38,298 nucleotides of DNA from Acidobacteria bacterium RIFCSPLOWO2_12_FULL_67_14b (GCA_001768615.1 MELE01000124.1:1-38298), one strand, 5' to 3'. Shown: positions 17,551-24,027, numbered from the stretch's first letter. Notes: a model not told the origin generated them from the sequence alone. Numbers and translations: made by a program.

Positions 17551-18309
17551 ATGCGCACGCCACTGATCGCGGGCAACTTCAAGATGTTCAAGACCGTCCC
17601 CGAGACGGTGGCCTACCTGATCGAGCTGCGCGCGCTCGTCAGGGACGTGCACGGCGTCGACATCGTCGTGGCGCCGCCCTTCACGGCCATTCACGCGGCG
17701 GCCGCGGTCGTGCGCGACAGCAACATCGCGATCGGCGCCCAGAACCTGCACTGGGAACGCGAGGGCGCCTTCACGGGCGAGGTGAGCGCGCCGATGTTGT
17801 TTGTCGCCGGGGCGCGGGTGGTGATCGTCGGGCACTCGGAACGGCGGACGCTGTTTGGCGAGACCAACGAGAGCGTCAACAAGAAGATGCACGCCGCGAT
17901 CGTGGCGGGGCTGGTGCCAATCGTGTGCATCGGCGAGACGCTGGAACAGCGGACGCGCCACGAAACGCTGGCGGTGCTCGACCGCCAGATCAAGGAGGGC
18001 CTCGACGGGCTCACCGGCGCGCAGCTCGCCGGCATCGTGCTGGCCTACGAGCCGGTGTGGGCGATCGGCACGGGCCAGAACGCCACGCCGGCGCAGGCGG
18101 GCGAGGCGCATTTTCACATCCGGCAGCGGCTCAAGCAGTGGTTCGGCCTCGAGGCCTCGGATCGCTGCCGCGTCCTGTATGGCGGAAGCGTCAAACCCGA
18201 CAATATCGGCACGCTGATGGCCGCGCCGGACGTCGACGGCGCGCTGGTCGGCGGCGCCAGCCTCGACCCCAAGGCCTTTCTTGCCATCATCAGGGGCGCG
18301 GCGATATAA
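17551..18309 (+). CDS. tpiA: Triose-phosphate isomerase
   Basis: 252-residue TIM barrel. Catalytic residues are all in place: Lys11 in AGNFKM, His95 in VIVGHSERR, and Glu167 in LAYEPVWAIGTG, with the phosphate-binding YGGSVKPDN and VGGASLDPKAFLAII near the end. It interconverts dihydroxyacetone phosphate and glyceraldehyde 3-phosphate. The ATG 17551 follows the pgk stop by 5 bp; the open frame reaches further upstream only as a shadow within pgk. The stop TAA sits inside a likely promoter for secG. Confidence 0.97.
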   Translation: MRTPLIAGNFKMFKTVPETVAYLIELRALVRDVHGVDIVVAPPFTAIHAAAAVVRDSNIAIGAQNLHWEREGAFTGEVSAPMLFVAGARVVIVGHSERRTLFGETNESVNKKMHAAIVAGLVPIVCIGETLEQRTRHETLAVLDRQIKEGLDGLTGAQLAGIVLAYEPVWAIGTGQNATPAQAGEAHFHIRQRLKQWFGLEASDRCRVLYGGSVKPDNIGTLMAAPDVDGALVGGASLDPKAFLAIIRGAAI

Positions 18310-18310
18310 T
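18281..18310 (+). promoter_or_regulatory. Promoter for secG inside the end of tpiA
   Basis: TTGCCA (18281-18286) and a perfect TATAAT (18305-18310) are spaced by 18 bp. The start would be near 18317, only a few bases before the secG ATG at 18325. The -10 box overlaps the tpiA stop. Confidence 0.5.
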
Positions 18311-18324
18311 TTGAGGTTCTGGCC

Positions 18325-18654
18325 ATGCTGTATTACCTGATCATCACCCTTTACGTTCTGGTCTGCCTGCTGCTGATCCTCACGATCCTGCTGCAGCAGG
18401 GCAAGGGCGGCGACATTGCGAGCGCGTTTGGCGGCGGCGGCGGCAGCCAGGCGGTGTTCGGCGCGCGATCGGGCGCCACGTTGCTCACCAGGGCCACGGC
18501 GGTGCTGGCGGCGCTGTTCGTCATCGGCGCCATTGTGCTGACGGTCTACGGCCAGCGCGGCCCGGGATCCGTGGTGGGCGGCATCGAGGGCCCGCCGGTG
18601 GCGCCCGCACCCGCCCCGGCGGACGTGACGCCGTCCGGGAACACCACGCCCTAG
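18325..18654 (+). CDS. secG: Preprotein translocase subunit SecG
   Basis: 109 residues with two membrane helices (about 3-22 and 53-74). Between them is the SecG loop: ILLQQGKGGDIASAFGGGGG with SQAVFGARSGATLLTR, the family signature QxGKGG...AFGG..S...FG. The C-terminal tail is Pro/Ala-rich and probably disordered. SecG joins SecYE and helps SecA-driven export. Its place after tpiA and before tRNA-Leu is common in bacteria. Confidence 0.95.
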   Translation: MLYYLIITLYVLVCLLLILTILLQQGKGGDIASAFGGGGGSQAVFGARSGATLLTRATAVLAALFVIGAIVLTVYGQRGPGSVVGGIEGPPVAPAPAPADVTPSGNTTP

Positions 18655-18660
18655 CCGGGC

Positions 18661-18695
18661 GAGTTCAGAGTTCAGAGTTCACAGTTCAGAGTTCA
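18661..18695. repeat. Heptamer tandem repeat (GAGTTCA)x5 between secG and tRNA-Leu
   Basis: Five exact-period copies (the fourth is CAGTTCA) occupy almost the whole gap between the secG stop and the tRNA gene. Confidence 0.9.
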
Positions 18696-18699
18696 GAAC

Positions 18700-18786
18700 G
18701 CGGAAGTGGCGGAATTGGCAGACGCACCAGCTTGAGGGGCTGGCGGTAGCAATACCGTGGAGGTTCGAGTCCTCTCTTCCGCACCA
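18700..18786 (+). tRNA. tRNA-Leu (anticodon GAG), CCA encoded
   Basis: An 87-base class II tRNA. The acceptor arm GCGGAAG pairs with CTTCCGC, followed by discriminator A and CCA. The anticodon stem CCAGC/GCTGG holds loop TTGAGGG, anticodon GAG, reading CTC/CTT. The long variable arm is CGGTAGCAATACCG, and the T arm GAGG-TTCGAGT-CCTC is standard. The 3' 60 bases (18727-18786) recur exactly at 20868-20927, so this gene is the left boundary of an integrated element that restored the tRNA. Confidence 0.95.
18727..18786 (+). repeat. Left attachment repeat (attL-like) within tRNA-Leu
   Basis: 60 bp from the anticodon arm to CCA, identical to 20868-20927. Confidence 0.9.
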
Positions 18787-19086
18787 CAATTCGTTTTTCG
18801 TCAGTGAGTTGCATGGCTCAGTCCGATCCGGCCTGAGCTCGCAGACGCGCCAGCCGCGATGCTGTACGCGTGCAGTTGTGGTGTCTTGGACGCCAATGAG
18901 GTCTCTCCACATCCAATCGCAGCTGAACGGCGCCACTCGTATTGAGATCGATCGACGCAAATGACGCGTGGCGGACGCGTCTGACGCCTCTTTGTAAGAA
19001 TCTGCAAGAATCTGCAAGACCGGATCGGCATGAGCCGAAGGTGCTATCCTGCGGCGGCACGATCGCCCAAGCAACCGGGCAACTGC
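18787..19086. other. Left part of the island, no gene recognised
   Basis: No convincing protein in either strand. Minus-strand frames running into the tRNA are the usual artefact of reading tRNA-Leu. A 10-bp-period repeat TGTAAGAATC, TGCAAGAATC, TGCAAGAC lies at 18993-19020, and a close relative (TGCAAGAATT, TGCAAGAC) is at 20752-20769 near the other end. Confidence 0.4.
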
Positions 19087-19194
19087 ATGGATGCGTCAAA
19101 GCGACTGAAGAGATTGGTTCGCGAGTGGGCCGGCATCGCGCAGCACCTCGCAGGACTGATCGAGTTCTACGAAACAGAGCGATCAGCGTCGTAG
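19087..19194 (+). pseudogene. Fragment of a small conserved hypothetical protein
   Basis: The 35-codon frame reads MDASKRLKRLVREWAGIAQH and then diverges to LAGLIEFYETERSAS. The first 20 residues resemble the start of small (about 70-residue) hypothetical proteins that I recall as beginning with basic residues, then REWAGIA. The expected remainder is absent, so this looks truncated. The assignment is weak and rests on recall. Confidence 0.3.
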
Positions 19195-19236
19195 CGGGAC
19201 ACAGATTCTTTCACGTCGCCGATCGACCCGACTCCC

Positions 19237-19452
19237 ATGCCCAAAACACCACGACTGCTCGGTGTCGTCGCCCTGCTCTCGGACATGCCTGCGCAGGGCC
19301 TCGTACGCGGGCAGATTGGCACCGTCGTCGAGTTACTCGATGGCGCCTACGAGGTCGAGTTTTCTAACAATGAGGGCAGGACCTACGCTGAACTGGCGTT
19401 GACGGCAGACCAGCTTCTGGTGCTACATCACAAACAGCTGCGGGACGAATGA
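19237..19452 (+). CDS. DUF4926 domain-containing protein
   Basis: 71 residues. LLGVVALLSDMPAQGLVRGQ then IGTVVELLDGAYEVEFSNNE and AELALTADQLLVL match the DUF4926 pattern (a small SH3/KOW-like barrel: D.V.L..D.P..GL..G..GTVV....G..YEVEF). Its function is unknown. It often follows a DUF6883 gene, as a possible toxin-antitoxin-like pair. Here that partner is missing, which suits a decayed island. Confidence 0.7.
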   Translation: MPKTPRLLGVVALLSDMPAQGLVRGQIGTVVELLDGAYEVEFSNNEGRTYAELALTADQLLVLHHKQLRDE

Positions 19453-19589
19453 ACGGCATCCGAGGAACAGCAGTGGCGAAGTCAATCGCCGTAGCCACTG
19501 CCAACCGGGTGTACCGATTGACGCCCGTTGCGTAGCGGCGCGCGTGGCCCTTTTAAGGCGCCGTCGTAGATGCGCAACGCCGACGGCCG

Positions 19590-19827
19590 TTACACGTGAG
19601 AGGGCGGAGGATGGCGGTCACGCAGTGACTCCTCTTCGCGAATCGAGAGAATCAGAGGACGGTTCAAATCGAGGATTTTGTTCATCGGTCGGCCCACTCG
19701 CGGCAAGTGGCCTGACGTGGTCGACGTGAAACGCGGCTTCTTGTCCGGCTTGCGCCAGCCCGCAATACTCGCAGCGGCGTTGCGCCCGCTCAGTGACGAG
19801 GCGCCGCAGCGCGCCGGGAACCGTCAT
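19590..19827 (-). pseudogene. HNH endonuclease with internal deletion
   Basis: From 19827 the minus frame reads MTVPGALRRLVTERAQRRC, then EYCGLAQAGQEAAFHVDHVR and PLAASGPTDEQN, the N-terminal half of a common HNH endonuclease, with the zinc CxxC start and the H-x-D-H core. The expected LALACVSCSLRKG region and the following 60 or so residues are missing. Just downstream, in another frame (19685-19590), stands LDLNRPLILSIREEESLRDR followed by HPPPS. This looks like the family's C-terminal end (L.LNR...AIR.EE..R.RHPPPS). So the gene lost its middle, including the second CxxC, and is frameshifted. Its partner gene ends 3 bp upstream. Confidence 0.75.
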
Positions 19828-19830
19828 CCG

Positions 19831-20058
19831 TCAACCGGCGTGCGACGATCCGCCAAGCCGTTCGGCGCGCAGCCGGAGGAGAGACAGGAACTCCGAGAGA
19901 TTGACGAGACCTTCCGCCTCGTCCCGCTCGTTGTCGCTCAGCGGGATGCCCTGGTCCTGCTTGTCGAGCAAGGCCTGCAGACGCTGTTGCACTCCGGGTG
20001 GCAATCGAAAACGCGCCAGATCGTCTGGCACTTCGATCTCTACATGAATGGCGGACAT
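19831..20058 (-). CDS. Small protein paired with the HNH endonuclease
   Basis: 75 residues from MSAIHVEIEVPDDLARFRLP. A short beta start is followed by helices: GVQQRLQALLDKQDQGIPL, then NERDEAEGLVNLSEFLSLLR, LRAERLG. Short proteins of this kind commonly precede HNH endonuclease genes in cyanobacteria and acidobacteria, which suggests an antitoxin-like or accessory role; this is inference. The ATG at 20058 is preferred over 20085 because the family begins here. It ends 3 bp before the HNH pseudogene. Confidence 0.65.
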   Translation of the reverse strand: MSAIHVEIEVPDDLARFRLPPGVQQRLQALLDKQDQGIPLSDNERDEAEGLVNLSEFLSLLRLRAERLGGSSHAG

Positions 20059-20145
20059 CCAGAGCCTCCACCTGGCACTGTACACCCGAAAGCCTTCCGA
20101 GCGACGGGCGGCCCTTGCGTGCTCCCGCGTCGTAGACGACAGCTG

Positions 20146-20508
20146 TCAGTCGCGTCCACGCAGTCCCCACTCGACATCTTTGCGGACGAACTCGTGCATC
20201 ATGTCGGGCCGGTGCCTCTTGGCCTCGGCGAGCTTCTGATAGAACATCGGGTCTACCTCGCGCGCTGCTCGGCGTGCGGCATCGAAGTTCTGTCCCCGAC
20301 GCTCAAGGTAGCGATCTACCTCGCCACGATGCGCCAAGTAGTAGGTAATCGCGCCGAACACCTGCTCCAGCGTGAGCACATGAAACGCATGCGCGATGGC
20401 CTCAGCGGATTGGCCGTCGAGGAACGCGTACACGATGGAATCCAGGGACACACGCGACCCAACGACCATCTGCACGTCGTCCCGCTGCTCGATGTAGGTG
20501 TCGCTCAT
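20146..20508 (-). CDS. DUF433 domain-containing protein (orphan antitoxin-like)
   Basis: 120 residues. VGSRVSLDSIVYAFLDGQSA, then EAIAHAFHVLTLEQVFGAIT and YYLAHRGEVDRYL are the DUF433 helix-turn-helix domain, usually the antitoxin of a pair with a DUF5615 PIN-like toxin. The C-terminal 45 residues, ending MHEFVRKDVEWGLRGRD, are charged. The expected toxin is not present on either side; the next gene downstream is the HNH-partner gene. So it appears to be an orphan in the island. Confidence 0.75.
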   Translation of the reverse strand: MSDTYIEQRDDVQMVVGSRVSLDSIVYAFLDGQSAEAIAHAFHVLTLEQVFGAITYYLAHRGEVDRYLERRGQNFDAARRAAREVDPMFYQKLAEAKRHRPDMMHEFVRKDVEWGLRGRD

Positions 20509-20867
20509 CGCGATCTCCTGGTCTCACCTTGCCTCGATGGCGGCGACGTGCGTGCCGGCACTGCGCGCCGCCCGCGTCGCGCCGGTCACCGCACTGCGCT
20601 GCGAGTAGGCAGCGCCGGGGCGGCGCGCGAGAAGGGACCGCGCGGGCAGGCTGTTCGAACTGACTCCAGCGGCGTAGCAAGTCGACCTGCAAACATCGAG
20701 ACGTCGGCAGCCACATCCGACCAGGCGGTGCCCTGAAGCTGAACAAGCGATTGCAAGAATTTGCAAGACGTTCGGATTTCGACGGCTCCGAACCGCCCCA
20801 ATCGGCGATCAGACGGGACAGCCGACCCCGATTTTCCGGAGTCGGCTGCGATCGGCCTTTTCTGGTT
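20509..20867. other. Right part of the island, no gene recognised
   Basis: Open frames on the minus strand are Arg/Ala/Ser-rich and look non-coding. It contains the short repeat TGCAAGAATT, TGCAAGAC at 20752-20769, which matches the one near the left end. Confidence 0.4.
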
Positions 20868-20927
20868 CCAGCTTGAGGGGCTGGCGGTAGCAATACCGTG
20901 GAGGTTCGAGTCCTCTCTTCCGCACCA
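20868..20927 (+). repeat. Right attachment repeat (attR-like), tRNA-Leu 3' remnant
   Basis: An exact copy of bases 18727-18786: anticodon arm, variable arm, T arm and CCA of tRNA-Leu(GAG). The D arm and 5' acceptor half are absent, so it cannot make a tRNA. Confidence 0.92.
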
Positions 20928-20953
20928 TCTTTTAAGTCAGGTAGTTACAGCCA

Positions 20954-20981
20954 AAACGGCCCGGTCGTTCTGGGGCCGTTT
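20954..20981 (+). terminator. Hairpin, probable displaced tRNA-Leu terminator
   Basis: AAACGGCCC (20954-20962) pairs with GGGCCGTTT (20973-20981) around a 10-base loop, 26 bp after the CCA of the right tRNA remnant. Such a hairpin normally follows a tRNA gene. The T tail is short (TTTCT). If this is the original terminator, the island separated it from the intact tRNA by 2.1 kb. Confidence 0.55.
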
Positions 20982-20982
20982 C

Positions 20983-21010
20983 TGGTCAAGTGGTCAAGTG
21001 TTTGGTCAAG
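20983..21010. repeat. TGGTCAAG direct repeats x3
   Basis: TGGTCAAG occurs at 20983-20990, 20991-20998 and 21003-21010, directly beside the right attachment repeat and terminator hairpin. Confidence 0.7.
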
Positions 21011-21171
21011 TAGGCAGGCTGAATTCAGGCCCTGGCCGGGTTTAGCCTCTCCCACAGGTCGCGCTCGCGCTGATACGGGTCGCCGGCCAGCGCGTGTTCT
21101 TCCTCCGCGAGGAATGCGAAGCCTCGGGCGCAATGAGCCGCCGCGAGCGCCCCGGCGAGTCTGTAGAGTTT

Positions 21172-22248
21172 CTAACCCGCCGGCGTTACAAAGTCGTCTC
21201 TCATCCGGAAAGCCGCGGACGATCCGTTCTCCACAAGGGTGTCGAGCAGGAAGAGGACCGCTTGCCGTATCGCCGGATCGCGCTTCAATTCGAGAGGCCT
21301 TCCATATACGTGCCGTTGCAATAGAACCTCGAGAAGAAAAACGGTGTTCGTCTTCCGGAGCATCGCTTGGGTGTCTCCCCGCCTCAGCGAGTCGGCAACA
21401 CGGACGAAGGCCTCGGGGAGCGAGCGCTCTCCAATGTGATAGAGAAAGCGCACGTAATCGTCGAGGACAATCGACGTGGGGGGCAGCGCCTCAAAAAGCG
21501 CGTCGACGTGATGGGCGTAGCCCTCCAGACTTCGCCAGTGCCTGACGTCGTCTTTCCACCACTTCGTCAAGAAGATCGTGGAGAGCATCTCGTCGCCGGA
21601 CGGGTGCTCGCTGTCCAGGTGAGCGACCCATTTCGCCCGTTTGACGCGCTCCGAGAAGAGATCCCACAGAAACCAGTAGTGCGCCGTGTTCCGCGTGCTG
21701 TCTTCACAATTCAGCCAGAGTGAGGGATCGAGTTTCAGCGCGTCCCTGAAGGCGGTCTGACCCATGATCTGGGCTTTCCGCAGCAGGTCCTCAAAAGCGG
21801 ATTCCAGGACGCGGCGGGCTTGCTGGATAAGATCCTTCGCCTCAGCGTATTCAGGATTGGCCTCCATCAATTCGGTCGCGATTTTGAGTTTTTCCACGAG
21901 CGGCTCCAGCGCGCGCGCGGCAAGACGCCGGGCGCCATAACCAAGGTGATGGCTGTAGCTGAGGTTGGGCCACTCGCCTTCCCGCCTGATGGTCGCGCGC
22001 ACGGTCGAAGCGTAGACCGCGTGAATCTGCGACAGGAGGCTGTCCTGCACGTGCCCGTTCAGCGGCGGCACGCCGCTGTTCTGCGCGACCCAGGTGCCGA
22101 GCATGCCGGCGGCGGAGCGCAGAACCTCGCGCACTTGCTCTTTTTCGTGATTGTGGAGCAAGAGCCGGGCGCTGGCGATGTCTTCTTCCAGGCGCGTCCG
22201 GAACCCTTGCCGGATGTTGCCCAGGCATTCGAACAGCAGGCTGCGCAA
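21172..22248 (-). CDS. Unrecognised helical protein, probably damaged at both ends
   Basis: 358 residues, mostly helical, with no membrane segment or signal; I do not recognise the family. Landmarks are ECLGNIRQGFRTRLEEDIAS, SYSHHLGYGARRLAARALEP and WLNCEDSTRNTAHYWFLWDL. The codon use is coding-like. Two oddities suggest damage. The only start in frame is TTG 22248, yet the protein-like frame continues upstream (SFGDDPAK); a better beginning, MPSSDARTAKPEDRFLQFF from ATG 22324, lies one base out of frame at a TTTT run (22272-22275). Second, the amber stop (21172-21174) is followed in the same frame by 48 coding-like codons to TGA 21025. It is divergent from the Fic gene, and the 24-bp repeat array lies between the two. 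Confidence 0.55.
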   Translation of the reverse strand: MRSLLFECLGNIRQGFRTRLEEDIASARLLLHNHEKEQVREVLRSAAGMLGTWVAQNSGVPPLNGHVQDSLLSQIHAVYASTVRATIRREGEWPNLSYSHHLGYGARRLAARALEPLVEKLKIATELMEANPEYAEAKDLIQQARRVLESAFEDLLRKAQIMGQTAFRDALKLDPSLWLNCEDSTRNTAHYWFLWDLFSERVKRAKWVAHLDSEHPSGDEMLSTIFLTKWWKDDVRHWRSLEGYAHHVDALFEALPPTSIVLDDYVRFLYHIGERSLPEAFVRVADSLRRGDTQAMLRKTNTVFLLEVLLQRHVYGRPLELKRDPAIRQAVLFLLDTLVENGSSAAFRMRDDFVTPAG

Positions 22249-22355
22249 TTTGGCAGGGTCGTCGCCAAAAGAACTGAAGAAACCGATCTTCAGGCTTCGC
22301 AGTCCGAGCGTCGCTCGAAGGCATGCCTATTTCGTCTTGTGCAACAGTATCTTAG

Positions 22356-22475
22356 CATAATATGCTTGAAGTCGAACGACACCATTTGCTTGCAGCAACA
22401 CAACATAATTTGCTTGTTTTAGTACGACATGATATGCTTGTTTTAGCACGACACCAAAGGCTTGTAAACAGTAGG
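22356..22475 (+). repeat. Five tandem degenerate 24-bp repeats upstream of the Fic gene
   Basis: Units start at 22356, 22380, 22404, 22428 and 22452, each exactly 24 bp. The consensus is CATAATWTGCTTG followed by TTTTAGNACGA. GCTTG at positions 9-13 is invariant, and CA at 1-2 is invariant. Units 3 and 4 differ at 4 positions; unit 5 is the most diverged. The first unit overlaps a 13-bp palindrome AGCATAATATGCT (22354-22366). The array fills the space between two divergent genes. Read as protein on the plus strand it gives octapeptides of the form HxxLxxxR. Confidence 0.85.
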
Positions 22476-22482
22476 ACCTCCG

Positions 22483-24027
22483 ATGCCTGCACCGCACGAA
22501 AAGCTCGCTGAATCCCTTATCGCTCTGCAGGCCCTGCAGAAAAGCGGGCGGCGCGTGATCCAGTCTGACGAGTTGAGCCGTGTTCACAGGGAACGGCTCC
22601 TCGAAAACGGCTTCCTTCGCGAGGTGATGAAAGGCTGGCTGATTTCCTCGAGTCCGGGCGCGCGCGATGGCGATAGCACGCCCTGGTATGCGTCCTTCTG
22701 GGAATTCTGCGCGCGCTATTGCGACCAGCGTTTCGGCGACGCATGGCACCTTTCGCCGCAACAGTCGCTGCTCCTTCTCGCAGAGAACACGGTCATCCCA
22801 AAACAGGTTGTGGTCTACAGCCCGAAGGGCGGAAACCACAACCTCGATCTGCTCTTTGGAACTTCGCTCTACGACCTGAAGTCTGACATGCCCGACGCAG
22901 CGGCTCTGACGGAACGAAACGGTCTGCGGCTGTTTTCACCGCCGGCAACACTCGTGAGAATGCCGAAGTCGTCCTTCGGCCGCCAGCCGATTGAAACGCA
23001 GGTCGTGCTCGCAGGCCTGCGCGACGCGTCGGACCTGTTGCGTATCCTCCTGGCCGGTGGGAACTCAGCCAAGGCGGGCGTGCTCGCTGGAGCACTCCGC
23101 CGGATCGGCCGGCCTGAGCTTGCCGACGAGATCCTCAAGGTGATGAGCGCCGCAGGTTATGACGCGCGCGAGAGCGACCCGTTTGAAGCCGCGCAAGCGT
23201 TCAGCGCCCTTCCACCGGCGGTGACGCCCATCGTCGGCCGCATGCGGGCGATGTGGAGGTCCATGCGAAACGTTGTCGTTGAGAATTTTCCGGCAGCGCC
23301 GGGGCTTCCACAGGACAAAGGCGCTTATCTCGGATTCGTGGACGACATCTACAAGAGCGACGCGTATCACTCGCTGTCGATCGAGGGCTACAGCGTGACG
23401 CCGGAGCTGATTGCAAGGGTGCAGCAGGGCGACTGGAATCCTGAACATCATGATGATGATCGGAAGAGCCGGGATGCGCTGGCGGCGCGCGGCTATTGGC
23501 AGGCGTTCCAGAGAGTGAAGGAAACGCTCTCAGAGATCATCTCGGGTGCGAATCCGGGTGCGCGCGCGCGCGCCACCCACATGGACTGGTATCGCGAGCT
23601 GTTCCAGCCTTGCGTCGCCGCAGGCATCATTCCGGCAACCGCGCTCGCGGGCTACCGCAACGATGCCGTCTATCTGCGGACGTCACGCTACGTGCCGCCA
23701 CGGTGGGAAGCCGTGCGGGACGCCATGCCGGAACTGTTTGATCTTCTGGAGAACGAAACGCACCCCGGCGTCCGCGCTGTGCTCGGGCACTGGCTGTTCG
23801 GCTACATCCATCCTTACCCTGACGGCAACGGACGGATGGCGCGCTTCGTGATGAACGCGATGCTGGCGTCCGGCGGCTATCCGTGGACGGTGATTCTTAA
23901 GGAAGATCGTGACGCCTATTTGTCGGCCTTGGATCGGGCGAGCATCGACATGGATATCGCGCCGTTCACGACCTTCGTCGCCGAACGCGTGCGATGGTCG
24001 CTCCAGCATTCGGGTCCTAAAGCCTAA
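22483..24027 (+). CDS. Fic-family protein (AMPylation domain) with AbiEi-like N-terminal region
   Basis: 514 residues. The N-terminal half (about 1-215) has a winged-helix-like start (SGRRVIQSDELSRVHRERLL, GFLREVMKGWLI) and the AbiEi-type continuation WYASFWEFCARYCDQRFGD, LSPQQSLLLLAENTVIP, then LLAGGNSAKAGVLAGALRRI. The C-terminal half is a Fic domain with motif HPYPDGNGRMARF; His443 is the catalytic residue, and the P-loop is complete. An inhibitory-helix motif [S/T]xxxE[G/N] is seen at Ser297-Glu301-Gly302 (SLSIEG), so activity is probably self-restrained. Fic enzymes transfer AMP or related groups to protein hydroxyls. The N-terminal region suggests DNA binding and autoregulation through the upstream repeats (inference). 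Confidence 0.88.
   Translation: MPAPHEKLAESLIALQALQKSGRRVIQSDELSRVHRERLLENGFLREVMKGWLISSSPGARDGDSTPWYASFWEFCARYCDQRFGDAWHLSPQQSLLLLAENTVIPKQVVVYSPKGGNHNLDLLFGTSLYDLKSDMPDAAALTERNGLRLFSPPATLVRMPKSSFGRQPIETQVVLAGLRDASDLLRILLAGGNSAKAGVLAGALRRIGRPELADEILKVMSAAGYDARESDPFEAAQAFSALPPAVTPIVGRMRAMWRSMRNVVVENFPAAPGLPQDKGAYLGFVDDIYKSDAYHSLSIEGYSVTPELIARVQQGDWNPEHHDDDRKSRDALAARGYWQAFQRVKETLSEIISGANPGARARATHMDWYRELFQPCVAAGIIPATALAGYRNDAVYLRTSRYVPPRWEAVRDAMPELFDLLENETHPGVRAVLGHWLFGYIHPYPDGNGRMARFVMNAMLASGGYPWTVILKEDRDAYLSALDRASIDMDIAPFTTFVAERVRWSLQHSGPKA

Larger units (their letters stand above)
18727..20927. mobile_element. Small tRNA-Leu-integrated genomic island without integrase
   Basis: The region is bracketed by a perfect 60-bp direct repeat of the tRNA-Leu 3' part, the arrangement left by site-specific integration into a tRNA gene. 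About 2.1 kb lies between the repeats. It contains only small accessory genes (a small-protein fragment, DUF4926, HNH endonuclease pseudogene with its partner, DUF433). No recombinase, replication or transfer gene is visible. It is either a deletion remnant of a larger island or a non-autonomous element mobilised in trans. A hairpin terminator-like sequence just right of the right repeat (20954-20981) may be the original tRNA terminator. Confidence 0.8.

Noticed and set aside
18679-19074. Minus-strand 131-codon frame containing GREDSNLHG
   Set aside because: It is the well-known artefact of reading through a tRNA-Leu gene on the opposite strand; no protein family outside the tRNA part.
20509-20893. 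Minus-strand frames of 70-160 codons at the right end of the island as an integrase remnant
   Set aside because: No tyrosine- or serine-recombinase motif (R..HxxR..Y or catalytic Ser block) could be found in any frame.
22356-22475. 24-bp repeat array as a CRISPR
   Set aside because: Units are contiguous without spacers, are degenerate, and no cas genes are near.
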